From NCBI GenBank assembly GCA_033964015.1, contig CM066920.1, forward strand, positions 6,973,912 to 7,037,911: a DNA stretch of 64,000 nucleotides. The letters are read 5' to 3'. The DNA is from Scolanthus callimorphus (taxonomy: Eukaryota; Cnidaria; Anthozoa; Actiniaria; Edwardsiidae). Both the position numbers and the translations under genes were made by a program. Position 1 is the stretch's first letter. Each line of letters starts with the position of its first letter. Of this stretch, positions 11,401 to 25,100 are shown piece by piece. The notes beneath the pieces were generated by a model. It searched no databases. It saw only the letters and a program-made list of their open reading frames with translations, and was not told the origin of the DNA.

Positions 11401-14400
11401 AAGTGACTTGTCAAAGTCCGAGTCAAAGTCAAATAAGGAGCAGTGAGTCTAAGCAGGTAGGATTTTAATTCCTACCTCGTTATGACTTCCTCATGCCCGT
11501 CTTGAGGTATACCCACGGTGATTTGTTTCTGATGAACAAGCACATCCGTGCACGCCTGAAATACGGACACCATTTTGAGACTTTGTATACAAAGTTGACT
11601 GCTAGCGCGCCAGGCGTTTGTCGGTGGCGTTTGTCGGTGGCGTTTGTCGGTGGCTCTTCGCGCTTCTCTGTGGGACGCGCCAAAGTAGGGGCTGCTAGCA
11701 GTCTTTATACAAAGTGGTGCCAGGTTATAGGGTTCGCTCTGGTGCTTAATTAACAATTAGACCTCGAGGCCGAATGTGCTATGATGAATAGACCATGAGG
11801 CCGAAGGCCGAATGTTCTATTGATATCATAGCACATGAGGACGAGAGGTCTAATTATTTTAGTATAAACCAACTAGTTGGTCGGTTTTGGCAGTAAATAC
11901 CATTATTTTATGTTGAAAAAATAATGTTTTCTTGCAAATAAAGGTGGTGGTTTTGCCAGGTACGGTCTATCACTAATAGACCATTAGTAGCTCGGCCAAT
12001 CAGAATGCAGGATTTGTAATAGACCGTTAGTTGGTTTATACTAAAGGGGGTTCTTTGAAGCAAAAATTACGCCGACTGGTAGGGCACCTCACCTCTTATC
12101 ATCATCCCTCAAGGCCTTGTTACCACAGGCAAGTAATTAACGAAGGGAGTTTGGGTTGGGATGGGGCAAGGGGATGTTTTCGCCTCACCTCAGCAAGATC
12201 TTCTACTTGTTTCCTCAGGAGTCCAGCTGTGTGTCTCACGAGGGACCACAACTTTACTTCACAAGCCTGGATAACAACAATACCAACAACAACAACTTTA
12301 ATAACTAAAAAATAAATAAAATCACTGGCTATCGCAATTTAGGCGAAAATATCGCAAATAAAAGGAGCAATACAATAACATTAAAGTATGTTTACAATGG
12401 CCGTTTTCACACTAGAAGACGAACAAATCGTCTGACGATTTGTTCGTCTTTGTACGTCTAGTGTGAATTCAGGTCGGACTTAAGTCGATTTGTTCGTCTA
12501 TACGAACAAGTTGTCTATGAAAAAACGTCTTCCTAGACGGCCAAACAGACGAACAAATTTAGACGATTTGTTCGTCTGAAAATTTGTTCGTCCCGTTTTC
12601 ACATCAGACAATTTGTTCGTCTACAGACGATTTGTCCGTCCACACGATTTGTTCGTCTCTAGTGTGAAAACGGCCATTATGCAAGGCCAGAAGAGAAAAG
12701 GTGATCTTTAAGAAGGTGGGACGTATCTCTATACTTGTGATGCCTCGGAAAAGGGTAACTTAACAGTGTAGAGTTATCCAACCGGGTGCAGTGATTGTAT
12801 TATGCAGTTGAGTTGTGCATAACCGATATTTTTACCTTTTCATAAAGCTCTTCTAGCAGTTTTCAACAGTAGATCCTGGGATGCCAAATAGATCAGTATC
12901 GAACTGCGGGCCCCTGATGAAATGAGGTTTATTAGTAGGTTTATTATAGGAATGACTACAAATTTCAAGTTAAGAAATCATTCAAATCAGTCAGCAAAAC
13001 AAACGCAGCAAAGCCAATTGATATATCGCCGAGCGTTTTCTTGAGTTGGGAATCTTTTTAAAATCTTTTTTTTTTGGAACGTTGCGTGTTTCCTTCCCGG
13101 TAATCACAATATAAACGTATTGCTATAGAATACAAACTGATTAGACTTTATCGGTAAAATAGAGCACGAGTGTTGTTGGGAGTTCTCGAAACAACGTCCC
13201 GTTTCTAAATCTCAGCGTAAAATTCATTACTAATTCATGGGGGTGCGACCAAATCATAACCTCAGGATATAATTGGGGTCACATGGATACACCGTAAACC
13301 CATACAGATCAGACACTCATATTTTATCTATCACTTATTATTCAAAAGAATGCCACATGATCTGAAATGGGAAAACATTATTATCGTCTTTTCAAGATGC
13401 TTTCGGCGATTAATTGTTAAATGTAATTTGTGGCAGCTAGGATATTACCCATCGAGACGTACTTTGTACTGTAAAGAAAGTGCAGGATATCGGCCTGGTC
13501 GTTGATATCTGTCGCCTCCTCCAGTTGCCTCACATACTCCTTGGTCTCCATATCAATTGACATGGCACGTGACCTTTGCGGCGACCAACCATTGGCTACT
13601 CGCTCCTCGAATGGCGCCTTTGGCGACACTAAAATGAGTGGTTACAGCTTAGAATTTTAACAAAACTCTTTATAAGTAATAAATACTGTGAAGAGTACGA
13701 GTACGTCGAGTTATTAATATTCTGAGAGGGTTAGCTACTTTCTCCTGGAAAATTTAGTCTAACGAAGTTAAAAAGGGAAGCTCGTCGAAAAAATAAGAAA
13801 AAACACCCTTAAATATACAAATGCTAATGGCGTCTTCTTACGCAGGCTTTGTGATTTGCTAGAACGGCCCTCTAACAGGTACCTATCTGGAAATGTTTTT
13901 TTACATTTTATCCCCGAAAAGGCCCCCCCCCCCCCCCCCCGGGAGTACAACAGTGTAGGAAGGAGATTGAAAGCGGCGTGCTGAACGATGTACTGAAACG
14001 GTTTGCCAGACGCAAAAATATTATTGAAGCGTGTCCAATGCCGTTGACCGATGTCGCGAAACCGTTCGCCACCCCTTCAAACTTTGTTGAATGTCGAAAT
14101 GGAAGCTGAACTATGTGCTGAAAATGTGGACCAAATGCTAAAACCATAATCTTGTCGAATAGAAATTGAATGTCGTGAATACAAGGTCGACTCGCTGTCA
14201 CCGAAGTGATGATTTTATCGTGTTTTTTTCCACCCACTAAAAACTTTGTTGAAACTTGTCGAATAGAAATTGAATGCCGTGAATAGAAAAAACTGAATCA
14301 CTTACCAAAATAGAAAAACAATTAATATTAGTGACAGGTAATAACCCATGGAACGGAAAATAGAAAGCCCGAGGTCATAAATTAACAAAAGAGCAAAAGA

Positions 14401-17400
14401 GAATAGGAAAGAAAGTAGATTATACTATGAATTACTACATTCTTGATAATTTGTAGGTAGTTTTCAACGTAGCACAAGTATCTATGCCGATTGAACGGAC
14501 TGCTTTTGTTTTAAAACGTTCAAGCACCATAGCGACTAGGCTTTTGTTTACCATAAGAACAATTGAAAAACAATATTTCCCATCTATACCAGATTAAATA
14601 TTATTAAATAGAAATTATCAGTGAGATATATAGTAAATAATTATCTTGAATATAAATTGTAATAAGAGACGACGCTTTACTTAGTGATAGAAAGGATTTG
14701 GAGTCTGTTTACTTTATGAAGACTTTATTTTTTGGAGCAACAAGAGCTACAAAGTTGAAGAGTGGAGATCTACATGTGGACTATGGAATTTACAAAAGAC
14801 AACGCCAAAAACGGAAGATTACCTTTCCAGAAAGATACAAAAGCCTGGATCGATAAACAAGGTTAGAATTTAACGCACATAAAGAAAACACAAGCAAGCA
14901 AGGAGGATTAAAATTAAAACAGAGTGCGTTTATTAGTATTAGAACAAGGAGGTGCATGCCAGTTTTGTCAGCACAGCTATTATATGAGGCCAAACTAACA
15001 AAAGCGGCAAGCATTTGTGGTACGATGAACGCCGATGAATTGGTGCTGCGTCGTCTCTATGGCGTCTCTTTGTACCTGGAATTGCTGATGCTGCAGCAAA
15101 GTGCTCAGTCTCGGCGTCACTACTGCTGGTGTCGGACCATGTCCTTATACGAACCCCCCGACTCCACAGCCCTGTCGAGCCCCAAGTGCAAATTACATGA
15201 CCGTTAATTAGTGCGAAGTAGGAGTTTATGGTCAAGTGATGATAAAAAACCACAGGGAAGAAGGAGGCAACTTAAAGGAGCCTTGTCACGATTTTAGCGC
15301 ACTTTGGTGATGTAAATAAACATGGAAATAACTGATGGAGAGACAAAATACTAGTCTAGCTTTGTTAAATGGCCCTTTAACTACAAATCGATAATGATTG
15401 AAGGCTTCATGGACCTATTACAGAGCGGGTGGAAACGGATTGCAACAATGAGTTTTTGAAATCTTGACAGGATGAACAGTTTTCAAAGTTTGAAGTTACA
15501 ACAAAATTTGTTTGCAAATCGGCAGCCTTTCAGAAAAAACTCACCTACATTGCTTATTAGGCTAATATCAAGTGATATAAGTGATTTGGAGATGGTTACT
15601 TTCAAATTTAGAGCTGTAATTACGAATTTGTTCAAATAACCGTGACACAGCCCCTTTAATTTATGTGAATATCACCTCTGATTTGACGTGCAAGTAATAT
15701 TTAGGGTTCGAGCTTCAAAATGGCGAAAAGGACGTGCTGTCAGAAATCGCCTTTTCAGTTTTAAGGCCGAGTCCGTCGATCCTGCGACGATTCTAATGAT
15801 GTTGTCGACTGGCGCGAAAAAAGCTGTCAAGCAAGTCAAGCATAATCATTGTGAGATGAATCCGTGACAACCTCAAACAATATCTCACAATCAAAGTGAT
15901 GGCCACACATCCTGGGCAAAACTAGCCTGCGTAGCTGGCGGTTTAGTGGGGTTTTAGCAGGTTTTTATCCGCGAAATGTTCGTAGAAATCTTCGGTAGCT
16001 TGCTTGTTGTTCGATGAGATGGCCGCGCGAGCGCTGGGGCAGAGTGCGCCTGGTTAAAAAATGCGCCCTGGGGAGGGTGGACAGGACAAAACGCGCATTT
16101 CGCGGATAAAAACCTGCTAAAACCCCACTACGCAGGCTAGGGCAGGCTAGGGCAAAACTAACATGGGACACTTTGAATTTCGGCTTTAAAATGTAGTACG
16201 TTTAAAACATTTCAACTCCCGACTCCTGGTGGCGTTTTAAGGCCACTTGACCACGACCAGACAACGTTTATTGGCCCTTGTGCCCCGTATTCCCTTAGGA
16301 ATTATGTGCATGCAGCTAAGTGAGTTTTAACGAACGAAGTGTCTAAGAAAGAAGCAGAAACCAATAGAGCGAAGATTGAGATAGAAAAGAGCTACTACCA
16401 ATTTTCTCACTCTTTTTGCTTTTAAACATGTGCATTTTTCTTCAAAGGTGGTGTTTTGAATATAAAGATATAAAAGCCCTTTCTAGAGGAAAATCATCGC
16501 AATTGATAAAGCTTTGTTTGCTGCACGTCTGCTAGTACAAACCGCATAAAGCAGTGCAGCAGTACAGCCACATAATAGCGTAACACAGCAAAATACACCA
16601 TGGCAACACAACAAATCATAATACACCATGACAACATTACAAATCATAATACACCATGACAACATTACAAATCATAAAACACCATGACAACATTACAAAT
16701 CATAATACACCATGACAACATTACAAATCATAATACACCATGACAACACACGCACGCCTCGCAACATTACTCCACACCACGCTACAAAACCCCTTAGCTT
16801 GCACACTGGCTCGCACTAGATCAAATAGTGGAGATCCCTAAGCACACTAGATCACACATGTAGTTCCAATAGCTGGAGATTACTAGCCCGTGTAGCGGCA
16901 CTAATGAGGCTGGGAGGGTAGTCTAGATTAGAGAGAGAGCGGGCAAGAGAGGCTCTATTTTCTCTCGTCCTCGAATCCTTTCCCCTCACTTCTAGAGCCG
17001 CTACGCAGGCTAGAGATGACTTACACGGGGCAGTGGTGCCCATGACCATGCTATCCCTGTCACAATAAATGGAAATGCTGCGACTTCTCTTGATGGATCC
17101 TGACAGGTTCGACACCTTGGGGCTTGTCCCGGTACCCCCAGTTGTTAGCGTGTTTGACCGGCTCTGACAAGAGAGAGAAATGCCGTTAAAATACCTCTGG
17201 CTAAAATTGCTAAAAACCTGCAATTGAACACCACGCCACGCCACAGGGCATTTTTATCGTAATTGATGTTTCCTTTACATTTTCCTGTTGGCATTAAAAT
17301 TGGAATAGGAATCGGAGACTTGTGGTCACCCAAGCCAAACATTACATCATTTTCCAATTTCAATGCCCAATTCCCAAAACAAAGAGAAGCCTCCTCAACA

Positions 17401-19124
17401 GGCACCCCATAACGCGGAAGAAGAAAGAACAATATTATAGGTTGAGAATCCTCTGGCGAGAAACCTCCACAGGAATCCCGGTCCTTAGGAATCCTATGGC
17501 AAGAAACCTCCACAGGAATCCCGGTCCTTGACCTTTTTGGAGGCTACATTGTGTGCCTTGTAAAGAGGTTAAGAATGTTGCAGCCAGACTAACCCGCGAT
17601 TCGGTGCGTTTCAAAGGTCTCTGCCTGGTGTCCCGGACTGTCCTAGCATTCGTAGATCTACAAATAAATAAAGTAGATGGATCCGTTCAAGCAAATGGAC
17701 ATGGATGGTACCTCCCCTCCCTTGAAGGTTTACATTTTGGTGGGTATAACTACTAACATATCTCACATACTGTATCACGACTTGCATTTTCGACCAGTTG
17801 GTTGACAAAACTTTGAATCCTGGCGATGGAAAATCTATCTAAAGCTAAACGTGGCGACTTAATGTTCCTAAAAATGGCGGAAAAAAATGATGACTTGGCG
17901 ACTAGTTTGAAAAACTCACTGGCCAGCTTGATGAAAAAGTAAATATAATGTTTTTTGCTGTTTCTGCGAACTCTCAATCAATATTCAAAACGCGCTTTAG
18001 TAGCTACAAAACAAAGAACAAACTCAAATGAACTTGTTAATAACTAAACCACAAATGGCCGGGAGGCAAACCAGTTGACTATATACCAACAATTCCCATT
18101 TCAGATCACGTGGCATTCCCATGAGTATTTTGTTTTTCTTTTTCTGCTACGCACCGGAGAATATATGAATATGGAAGCATCCCGAACAAAGGAAGATTAT
18201 TCAAATGAATGCCAAGTGATCTGGAATGGAGAAAAAATACGCCCAAGCAAACGATGTCCATTAATATTGGTCGTGTAAAATTATGAACACCGCAAAGTGT
18301 TTGATGATGTAAAGGCTAAGTTTCTACATGTACACCTCTAGTTAAAACCTTTACCTGTTTCATTGTAGTCTCGGACGAAATGGAGGAAGGACACGCATGA
18401 GGTGCTGAGGAAGTCGGACATAAGTCCCACACGAACCCTGGTTGACAAAGTATACATAAATAATTATGACTATCAACACCACCATCATCTTTTAGCATCA
18501 TCAACAAAAACATCATCATGGCGTCGTCGTCGCCATCATCAACGACGTCACATTATCATCGCCACTTTCAATACTACATGTACTGCCATTTGCGTCAAAG
18601 CGTGGACACCGAATATTTTCGGTGTTTTTTGGACGATGCAAAGACGTTTCGTCGACGTTTTTAAGTATTAAGATTGTTAGAAATTACCTCACTCCATTTA
18701 GATACCCTCCTTTCAGTTTGATGATAAGTTTGGCAATGCAGGAAGTTAGCGACTCCTCTGACATACAAAACAAATAAACAATGACTTCAAGACAACGTTT
18801 AAAGGGAAAATAACTACCATGGGTGTATAAAGGGACGGGGGATGGGGAGCATTTCCCTATATATTTACTGTATTTGCTGGGACAAGGTTACAACTTTGGC
18901 CAGTTACAGTTTATTTCAGTTCGACCTGTACACATGTGTATATTGGTTTGTCAAATGAAACAAAGCAAAGAAAGAGTAATAATATAAGCCAGCAGCCATA
19001 GCCCTGGTGGTCATGTGGAACTCTCACATTGCTTTTGAGTTATATCATTGTTTCTTAGTTCAAAGCACTACTTTGCCCCCCCCCCCCTTCTCCCTTTTTC
19101 CTCCCCCCTTTCTGGAGATCCTGG

Positions 19125-19161
<37 letters not shown>

Positions 19162-22100
19162 ATCCGCCCCTGACTACAGCTGCCAAAACGCTAAGGCGAC
19201 TGTCGAAGTTACAACTCCCTCGATATAGAATAGAATCTGTAGTTTTGACGGTACGATAAGCAAAGACAAATGACGTAACTGAAACTTTTGGGTGGTCATT
19301 CAAAACAGCAAAAGCAGGAAAGCAAAAACGCAAGAAATCCAACGCAAAAGAGGACATAACGCCACCAAAACCGAGTCTTTGTAATGGTGAATTTACGTCA
19401 GACTTGTATTGAATGGTGTTTGTGTGAAAAGAAAATTCTATACCACGCCTAGGATTCGATCAACGAAGGTGAGGCGACAAAAAGAAGAAAAAACCTACGA
19501 GCAAGCTAGTGTTACTAACCCATCATGGAATTTGTGACAACAAGAGTCAGTATGGGTCGACCTAGGCTTCGCCAGTTAGCACCGAGAAATCCAACAAGCG
19601 ATTTGATCCTGTCCGCCAGGAACTCGTTATCCAGACACAGATAGAACTGGTGGTAATCCAGGAACTGAAAGACGAGGAACAGATAACACCAATCAAAGCA
19701 GAGAACGAAACAAGTTAAGGAACTGTAAAGCAACTGTAAAGCATTCTGATTGGCTGACAAAACAGGACCCGAGGTATAAACCAATAGGAGCGCATAGAAA
19801 ACGCAAGTCTGTTTTACTTTCGAGAGTAATCTAAAATCAAATGTATAGAGTGTATAGTGTATGTATACACTACTTTCTTGGTAGGTAGTGTATTATTTTA
19901 AGATCATTGATCCTCGCTAGATTTTCTCAAATTTCTTTCTTGATCAGGTTCTTCAACATAAAAAGTTCATTAATTTGATCATCTAATAGACAAAATCGGC
20001 TAACGGTGTTTACATCTTTTTGCCACCCAAGTCAAAATTTTCACACTCTACCCAATGCACGAGTGTTTCACACTCGACCCAGCCCGTGCACGAGTGTGTG
20101 TGCAGAACTAACAAAAGTATCCATCCAAATGAATGTAGCCTGCTTATAGAGCAGATTTCGTATGACTGTGAAAAGTACCTTGACACGGCGCGGTACTGTC
20201 GCGGTGGCGGTACGGAACCTGGCCTGCTGTAGATACGGAGGAAATCGCGTAGTCGCTGTACGAACACGGTCGCGGCGCGGTGCAACTTTGCCGTGGCACT
20301 TTTCACAGTCATACGAAATCTGCTCTATTCTGTTACTTACTTGCGGCGTGAACGTTATAAGTGCGTTTCCTATTCTGTACAACGTACTCGTGCCCAGAAC
20401 TCCAATATTATAGTAGGGCCTGCAATCAATATCGTCAAATCCGTCAGGTCAAACACACCACTTACATTATTCAGTTCATCAGATAACGTTAATAGCAGCA
20501 CAGAACAAGCCTTGTCGTGGAAATTGTTTTTAAAGGGTTCATATGCCAAGAACGTTCAGACATCTACGTGTTTTCAAGGAGCCTTAAGTTTTCCGGGAGT
20601 TTGCCATTCAAAATGCCGCTTTCAAAATGTTTCTACTTTCAGCGACAACTTTCAAAGCCGTTTTTCACCCTAGTTTTCTGCATTCCAAGAGTTCTTCAGG
20701 CGTCTCTGAAAGAATACCAGGATTTCAAGATCTTTTCAGGACAACAATTAAAATCCAGGACTTTTCCAGGTTTTCCATGACTGACCCCGTCTTTAAGATA
20801 CTGCAGATATCAGATCATCCATGTCACTATAGCGACTCGCTCCGCTGTTGCTTTTACACTTGTACACTATTAACCAGCATACAGCGCGCGCTCTTTCAGC
20901 TTCTCAGAACTAAAGCGCGCGTTGCATGCTGGCAAAGCGTGGAATTGCCGCAAATGGTCGCCTCATCTGGCATGTTCATGTACAAGACATGAAGTCAAGT
21001 CAATCTCACAAGTCAATCGTTTTTTAATTACCTTCCAGTCATTTGAAGCTTGGCATTCTTACCTGCAATAAGCCAGATACAAGTACAAATTTAAGTTATC
21101 CTCGGCTTTAGTTTGGTCCAGAGGAAAGATGTACTGAAATGGTGTTAACATTTATCACACACAAGCCCGTGACCCCAACTAGACAACATACCGTATCCCA
21201 TCAAACAAGCGTATACAGGTATTTCAAGAAACGTTGTAGGTAGAGCGCTCAAGCACGCGCCCAGACCGCCAGTGATTATGGGTAAGAGCTAACGAAGCAA
21301 GAAGAATATTTGTAGATATCTCAAAGCACACGCCTAGCACGTTATTATCGATTCTTTTTCTCATTCTCTTATAATGTAGCGTGGTCGCCTGTGCTTCGAC
21401 AACATTTATTGAAATAGCTGAATCGGGGGTTAACGTCCGGGGGTGGGGGGACTCTCATATGTCGTCGGGCGGGGGTGCTCGTCGTATCTTTTAGGGGTAA
21501 AATTCAGGTTCGAGGTATCTTTTAGGGTATAAGACGAAAAAAAGTTTCCCAGAAAATAGTATCTTTACGGGTGTTCGCAGCGAAAATACGAGACGCTAGT
21601 GCTGGTAGCCTGTATTCCCCAGCCGTTGTTTCTTGTGCGATCGTGGCTGGAATCCGAGAGCCATGTTGAAAATGGTATCTTTTAGGGGTTATAATCTGGT
21701 TGACGACGCCTAGATTCATATCTTTTAGGGTTGAAATTTCATTTTCTCGACGAGCACCCCCGCCCGACGGCATATGGGAGTCCCCCCCCCCCCCCCTCCA
21801 GGGTTTAGCGACCTTACCGAGCTGCTGGTACGTGGTACTGAGCACGTGAGCTGGCAGGATCTGTATGGGTTGCACCTGCCGTAGCACTTGTACAGGGACC
21901 TCAAGACTGGACAACTGAGAGCGGACCGCATCATCTTCAGCTAACAATGCAACTGCAATAAAAAAATGGGGTGCAATCAGTGAGATCAACACGAAGAGTG
22001 TACATCTCAAAAAGCGCTATGGAGACTTCTAACTCTTCATAGATTTCGAGACTGGACACTGAGAGTGGCCAGCATCATCAGCTAACATGGCAAATTCTAG

Positions 22101-25100
22101 TACTCGTCAGATGCCTTTCAGTTAACACGAAGAGTGAACATCCTACGAAGAGTTCTGACCCTTTGAGCTATCATATACTGGAAAATATCGACCTAGCGTG
22201 GCTATCGGGGCAAATTGCTTAGTTTTCTGTGCGGCCATGACACATGCATACCTTGTACTACGACATCAGGTCTTGTCTCTGTTGAATGCCTTCGGTTCAG
22301 AGGGTCGAGTTCCCCAATAGCGATGAATTGCTGACAAACAAACAGAAACGAGAGTTAACCCAATCTCCGCCGGATGATCACCAAAACGAGGTTTAGGGAT
22401 TAGCCCAAGCCTCAGTTTCTTTGACGTTATTCTCCGCTTTGTGTCTCTCTGCCCTACATTTCCACGGAAACTGGAAACGCTGCCTACATAGCAAGCGTTT
22501 CCATTATTCTCCGCTTTGCTGTTTCTCTCTGCCCTAAAATTCCACGGTAACGCTGCTAGCTACGCTGGCACAGAAAGACATTGGGCGATTCCAGCTATAA
22601 CGCCCGCACGCGCGCTGCATGTCGGTAGATGTGGGACATTTGTTGAACAAACTGTTAAAAAAGCGCGCGCTGCATTCTGGTAGTTGTGGGACACGGCTTG
22701 GACATTTCTGAATAAAGAAGAGCGCGCGCGCTTATAGCTGAAATCGTCCATTGGGAACAAAAGAAGGAGCGTCTAACCTCGTTTAACAGGCAGGCGACGA
22801 TGTACAAAGACTGTGACCACATGTGGGGAGCGTATTCCCCGCATTCCCGCTTGACGCTGTGAGGACTTGTCTTCTCCTCGCTCACCTAAAAATCATGCAA
22901 AAACGCAGTCGCTTGGTACGCGAGTTTGGAATGCTAAGTACGAGGTTCCCGGCATGTTAAGTGCGAGTTTTCTCAGCGTGTTACTGTGTAGATAAAGTAT
23001 GGGTAAAAGTGGTCGCCAAGTCGAAAATTTGGTCAGCAAAGTATTTGACCTACAAAGCAGGGCACAACATCGCAACCATATGGTCGCCAATGGCGACTAA
23101 ATTTGCGGGTTTGGCAAATTTAGTCGCCAAATGACACCCCATCTTTCTAAGTTCCACGTTTTGTTATGTGATGTACAAAATATTGCTTTTTGGCGACTGA
23201 AGTTTTATAATTGGTCGCCAAGTTTTATAATTGGTCGCCAAGTTTTATAATTGGTCGCCAAGTTTTATAATTGGTCGCCAAGTTTTATAATTGGTCGCCA
23301 ATGGTATCTAGCGAAAAATGGTAAATGTCGGGCCCTTTAAAGTTGTTCTACCAAATGGCAACAGGAGATGAAAAATTAGTCGCAATTTCGGACCCTGTTG
23401 TGTACACTTTACCCTACTGAGAAATACCTTATCTCTAGGGACGTAGAAGAGTTCCGGCACAAGCACCAGTCCTGTCTCGTCTTTAATCAACAAGCCGTCA
23501 ATTAGGGCTGTATACTTCTTCACCTGATTTTAAAAAGACAGTGCTCGCATTCATAGACTATGGCCTAGGGCATACGTAGAATTAAGGTCGCGTCGATAAC
23601 ATTATTTTCAAAAGATACCGACTCAATACACTCTTTCAAGTAACAAATTATGTATTGTTTTAAATGTCTTCGACGCGACTTTAATTCGATGTATGCCCTA
23701 GGCCTTAGACAGAGACTCGTACGTTTGTTTCACACAATCCAGGAGAGGGCTCTATGTGGGTACTTATGATTGCCCTCAGAGCAGTAACACAAAAAAACAT
23801 GGATTTTGAGCAAATCTGAGCTAGCATCTAAATCAGTGGGATCCAAGTGAGTGTACACTTAAACAGTTTCATACATTTCCTGTAAAATATAAACACAAAA
23901 TGAGGTGCACGGGCAACCAATGACCCCCTCCCCCCTAATTTCGCCACTGTAAATCCCAGCATGAAATACGGTAAATTCTACTATTACGTGGCCAATCAAA
24001 AAGACCCAACCAAGCTATCCGACGCGGACTAACAATATCACGCTATAGTATCCAAGCAATCTTCACCAAATTTGAAATTGTACTAATATGGATTTGTAGA
24101 ATTGAATATTGGGTTCCATTAGCTGATAACTATTATATATTATTAATCAATATTAGCGTGAGAAAGGCCTATGGTGCCCGATTCTTCTGCCCGTTAAGGG
24201 TGAACCTTCTCACTAGAGTTGATCCTAAGGGTTGCCTGTTGAATCGGCGGCTCTCAACCAACGACGACTGTTTTCATCATATATAAATTAGTTTTCTGAG
24301 CACGTACTTGACATTTACATGCTATATGTTATTAACGGAGTTATCCAATTGGTGGCTCGTTAGAGAAAACATTTCAACCACAACAACAAACAGGAGCAAC
24401 CACAGAAACGTATCTCCCACAAAATACAGGTATTCAGAACTCAAAGCTGTGTCCAAGCTTACAAATCTGGAATTCAAATATAAGAAGGAGTTAAATCCCT
24501 TGCTCAAACAATGGAGTCACACTAATACGGATAATTAAACATTAGAGTCTTAGCTACGGCAATATATGCATATAAAATACATGCCTTTACTACCAGGGAG
24601 ACAGTAATTTGGATGGAAAACAGAAGTTCTATATGAAAAAATGCAGTACCAAGAGGTGGCTCTACATAGAGAATACCCATAGAAGTTTTTTCACAACACA
24701 GCGTGGCCTCAATTTGCAAATGAATACTAAAGTAGATAAAATGATTCAAGTATCGCTGCCATCACTAAACGAAGCCACGAATGAAAGACACGTTGCCGTG
24801 AGCAGTACAACGCCGGCACATTTTTCGGTCTTCCAGTTAAACAAACTTGAGGAAATTTTCAGTTATCAGAAGTGGCCAGACGTGATTATGCTCGATGTGA
24901 TAGCATTGGAAAGTAACTTGTCTGCGCAAGACATTGAGGTACAGACTAGTTTACAATATATCCTCCTTGGTTTAACTTATGGTGTATAGATAATAGTTCT
25001 TATGAAGGTTTGTTTTGACCTCGGGTCAATTACCTGATCAATATTTCTAAGAACCACGCTCCTCCTATTAGTTCCCCTTGGGAGTTGGAATGACCAAAGA

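Larger units (their letters stand above)
13629..17024. other. PHKA intron 22, no additional gene seen
   Basis: Apart from the two MITEs, the 28-bp array and an 18-base C run at 13923-13940, I see only AT-rich sequence. Open frames of up to 109 codons (for example around 13908-14237 and 14939-15253) match no domain I recognise. Confidence 0.5.

Noticed and set aside
11755..11880. Hammerhead-ribozyme-like core (catgaggccgaaggcc)
   Set aside because: The CTGATGA and GAAA core elements are not both present in the required order. It is better explained as a palindromic repeat.
12031..12315. 94-codon plus-strand frame
   Set aside because: It is antisense to PHKA exon 25 (12189-12266) and the flanking repeat. 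The minus-strand reading matches PHKA with correct splice sites.
24308..24538. Upstream coding exon for the homeobox gene
   Set aside because: The frame has no matching donor that joins in phase to the acceptor at 24597, and the reverse strand is equally open. The ATG at 24633 suffices as a start.
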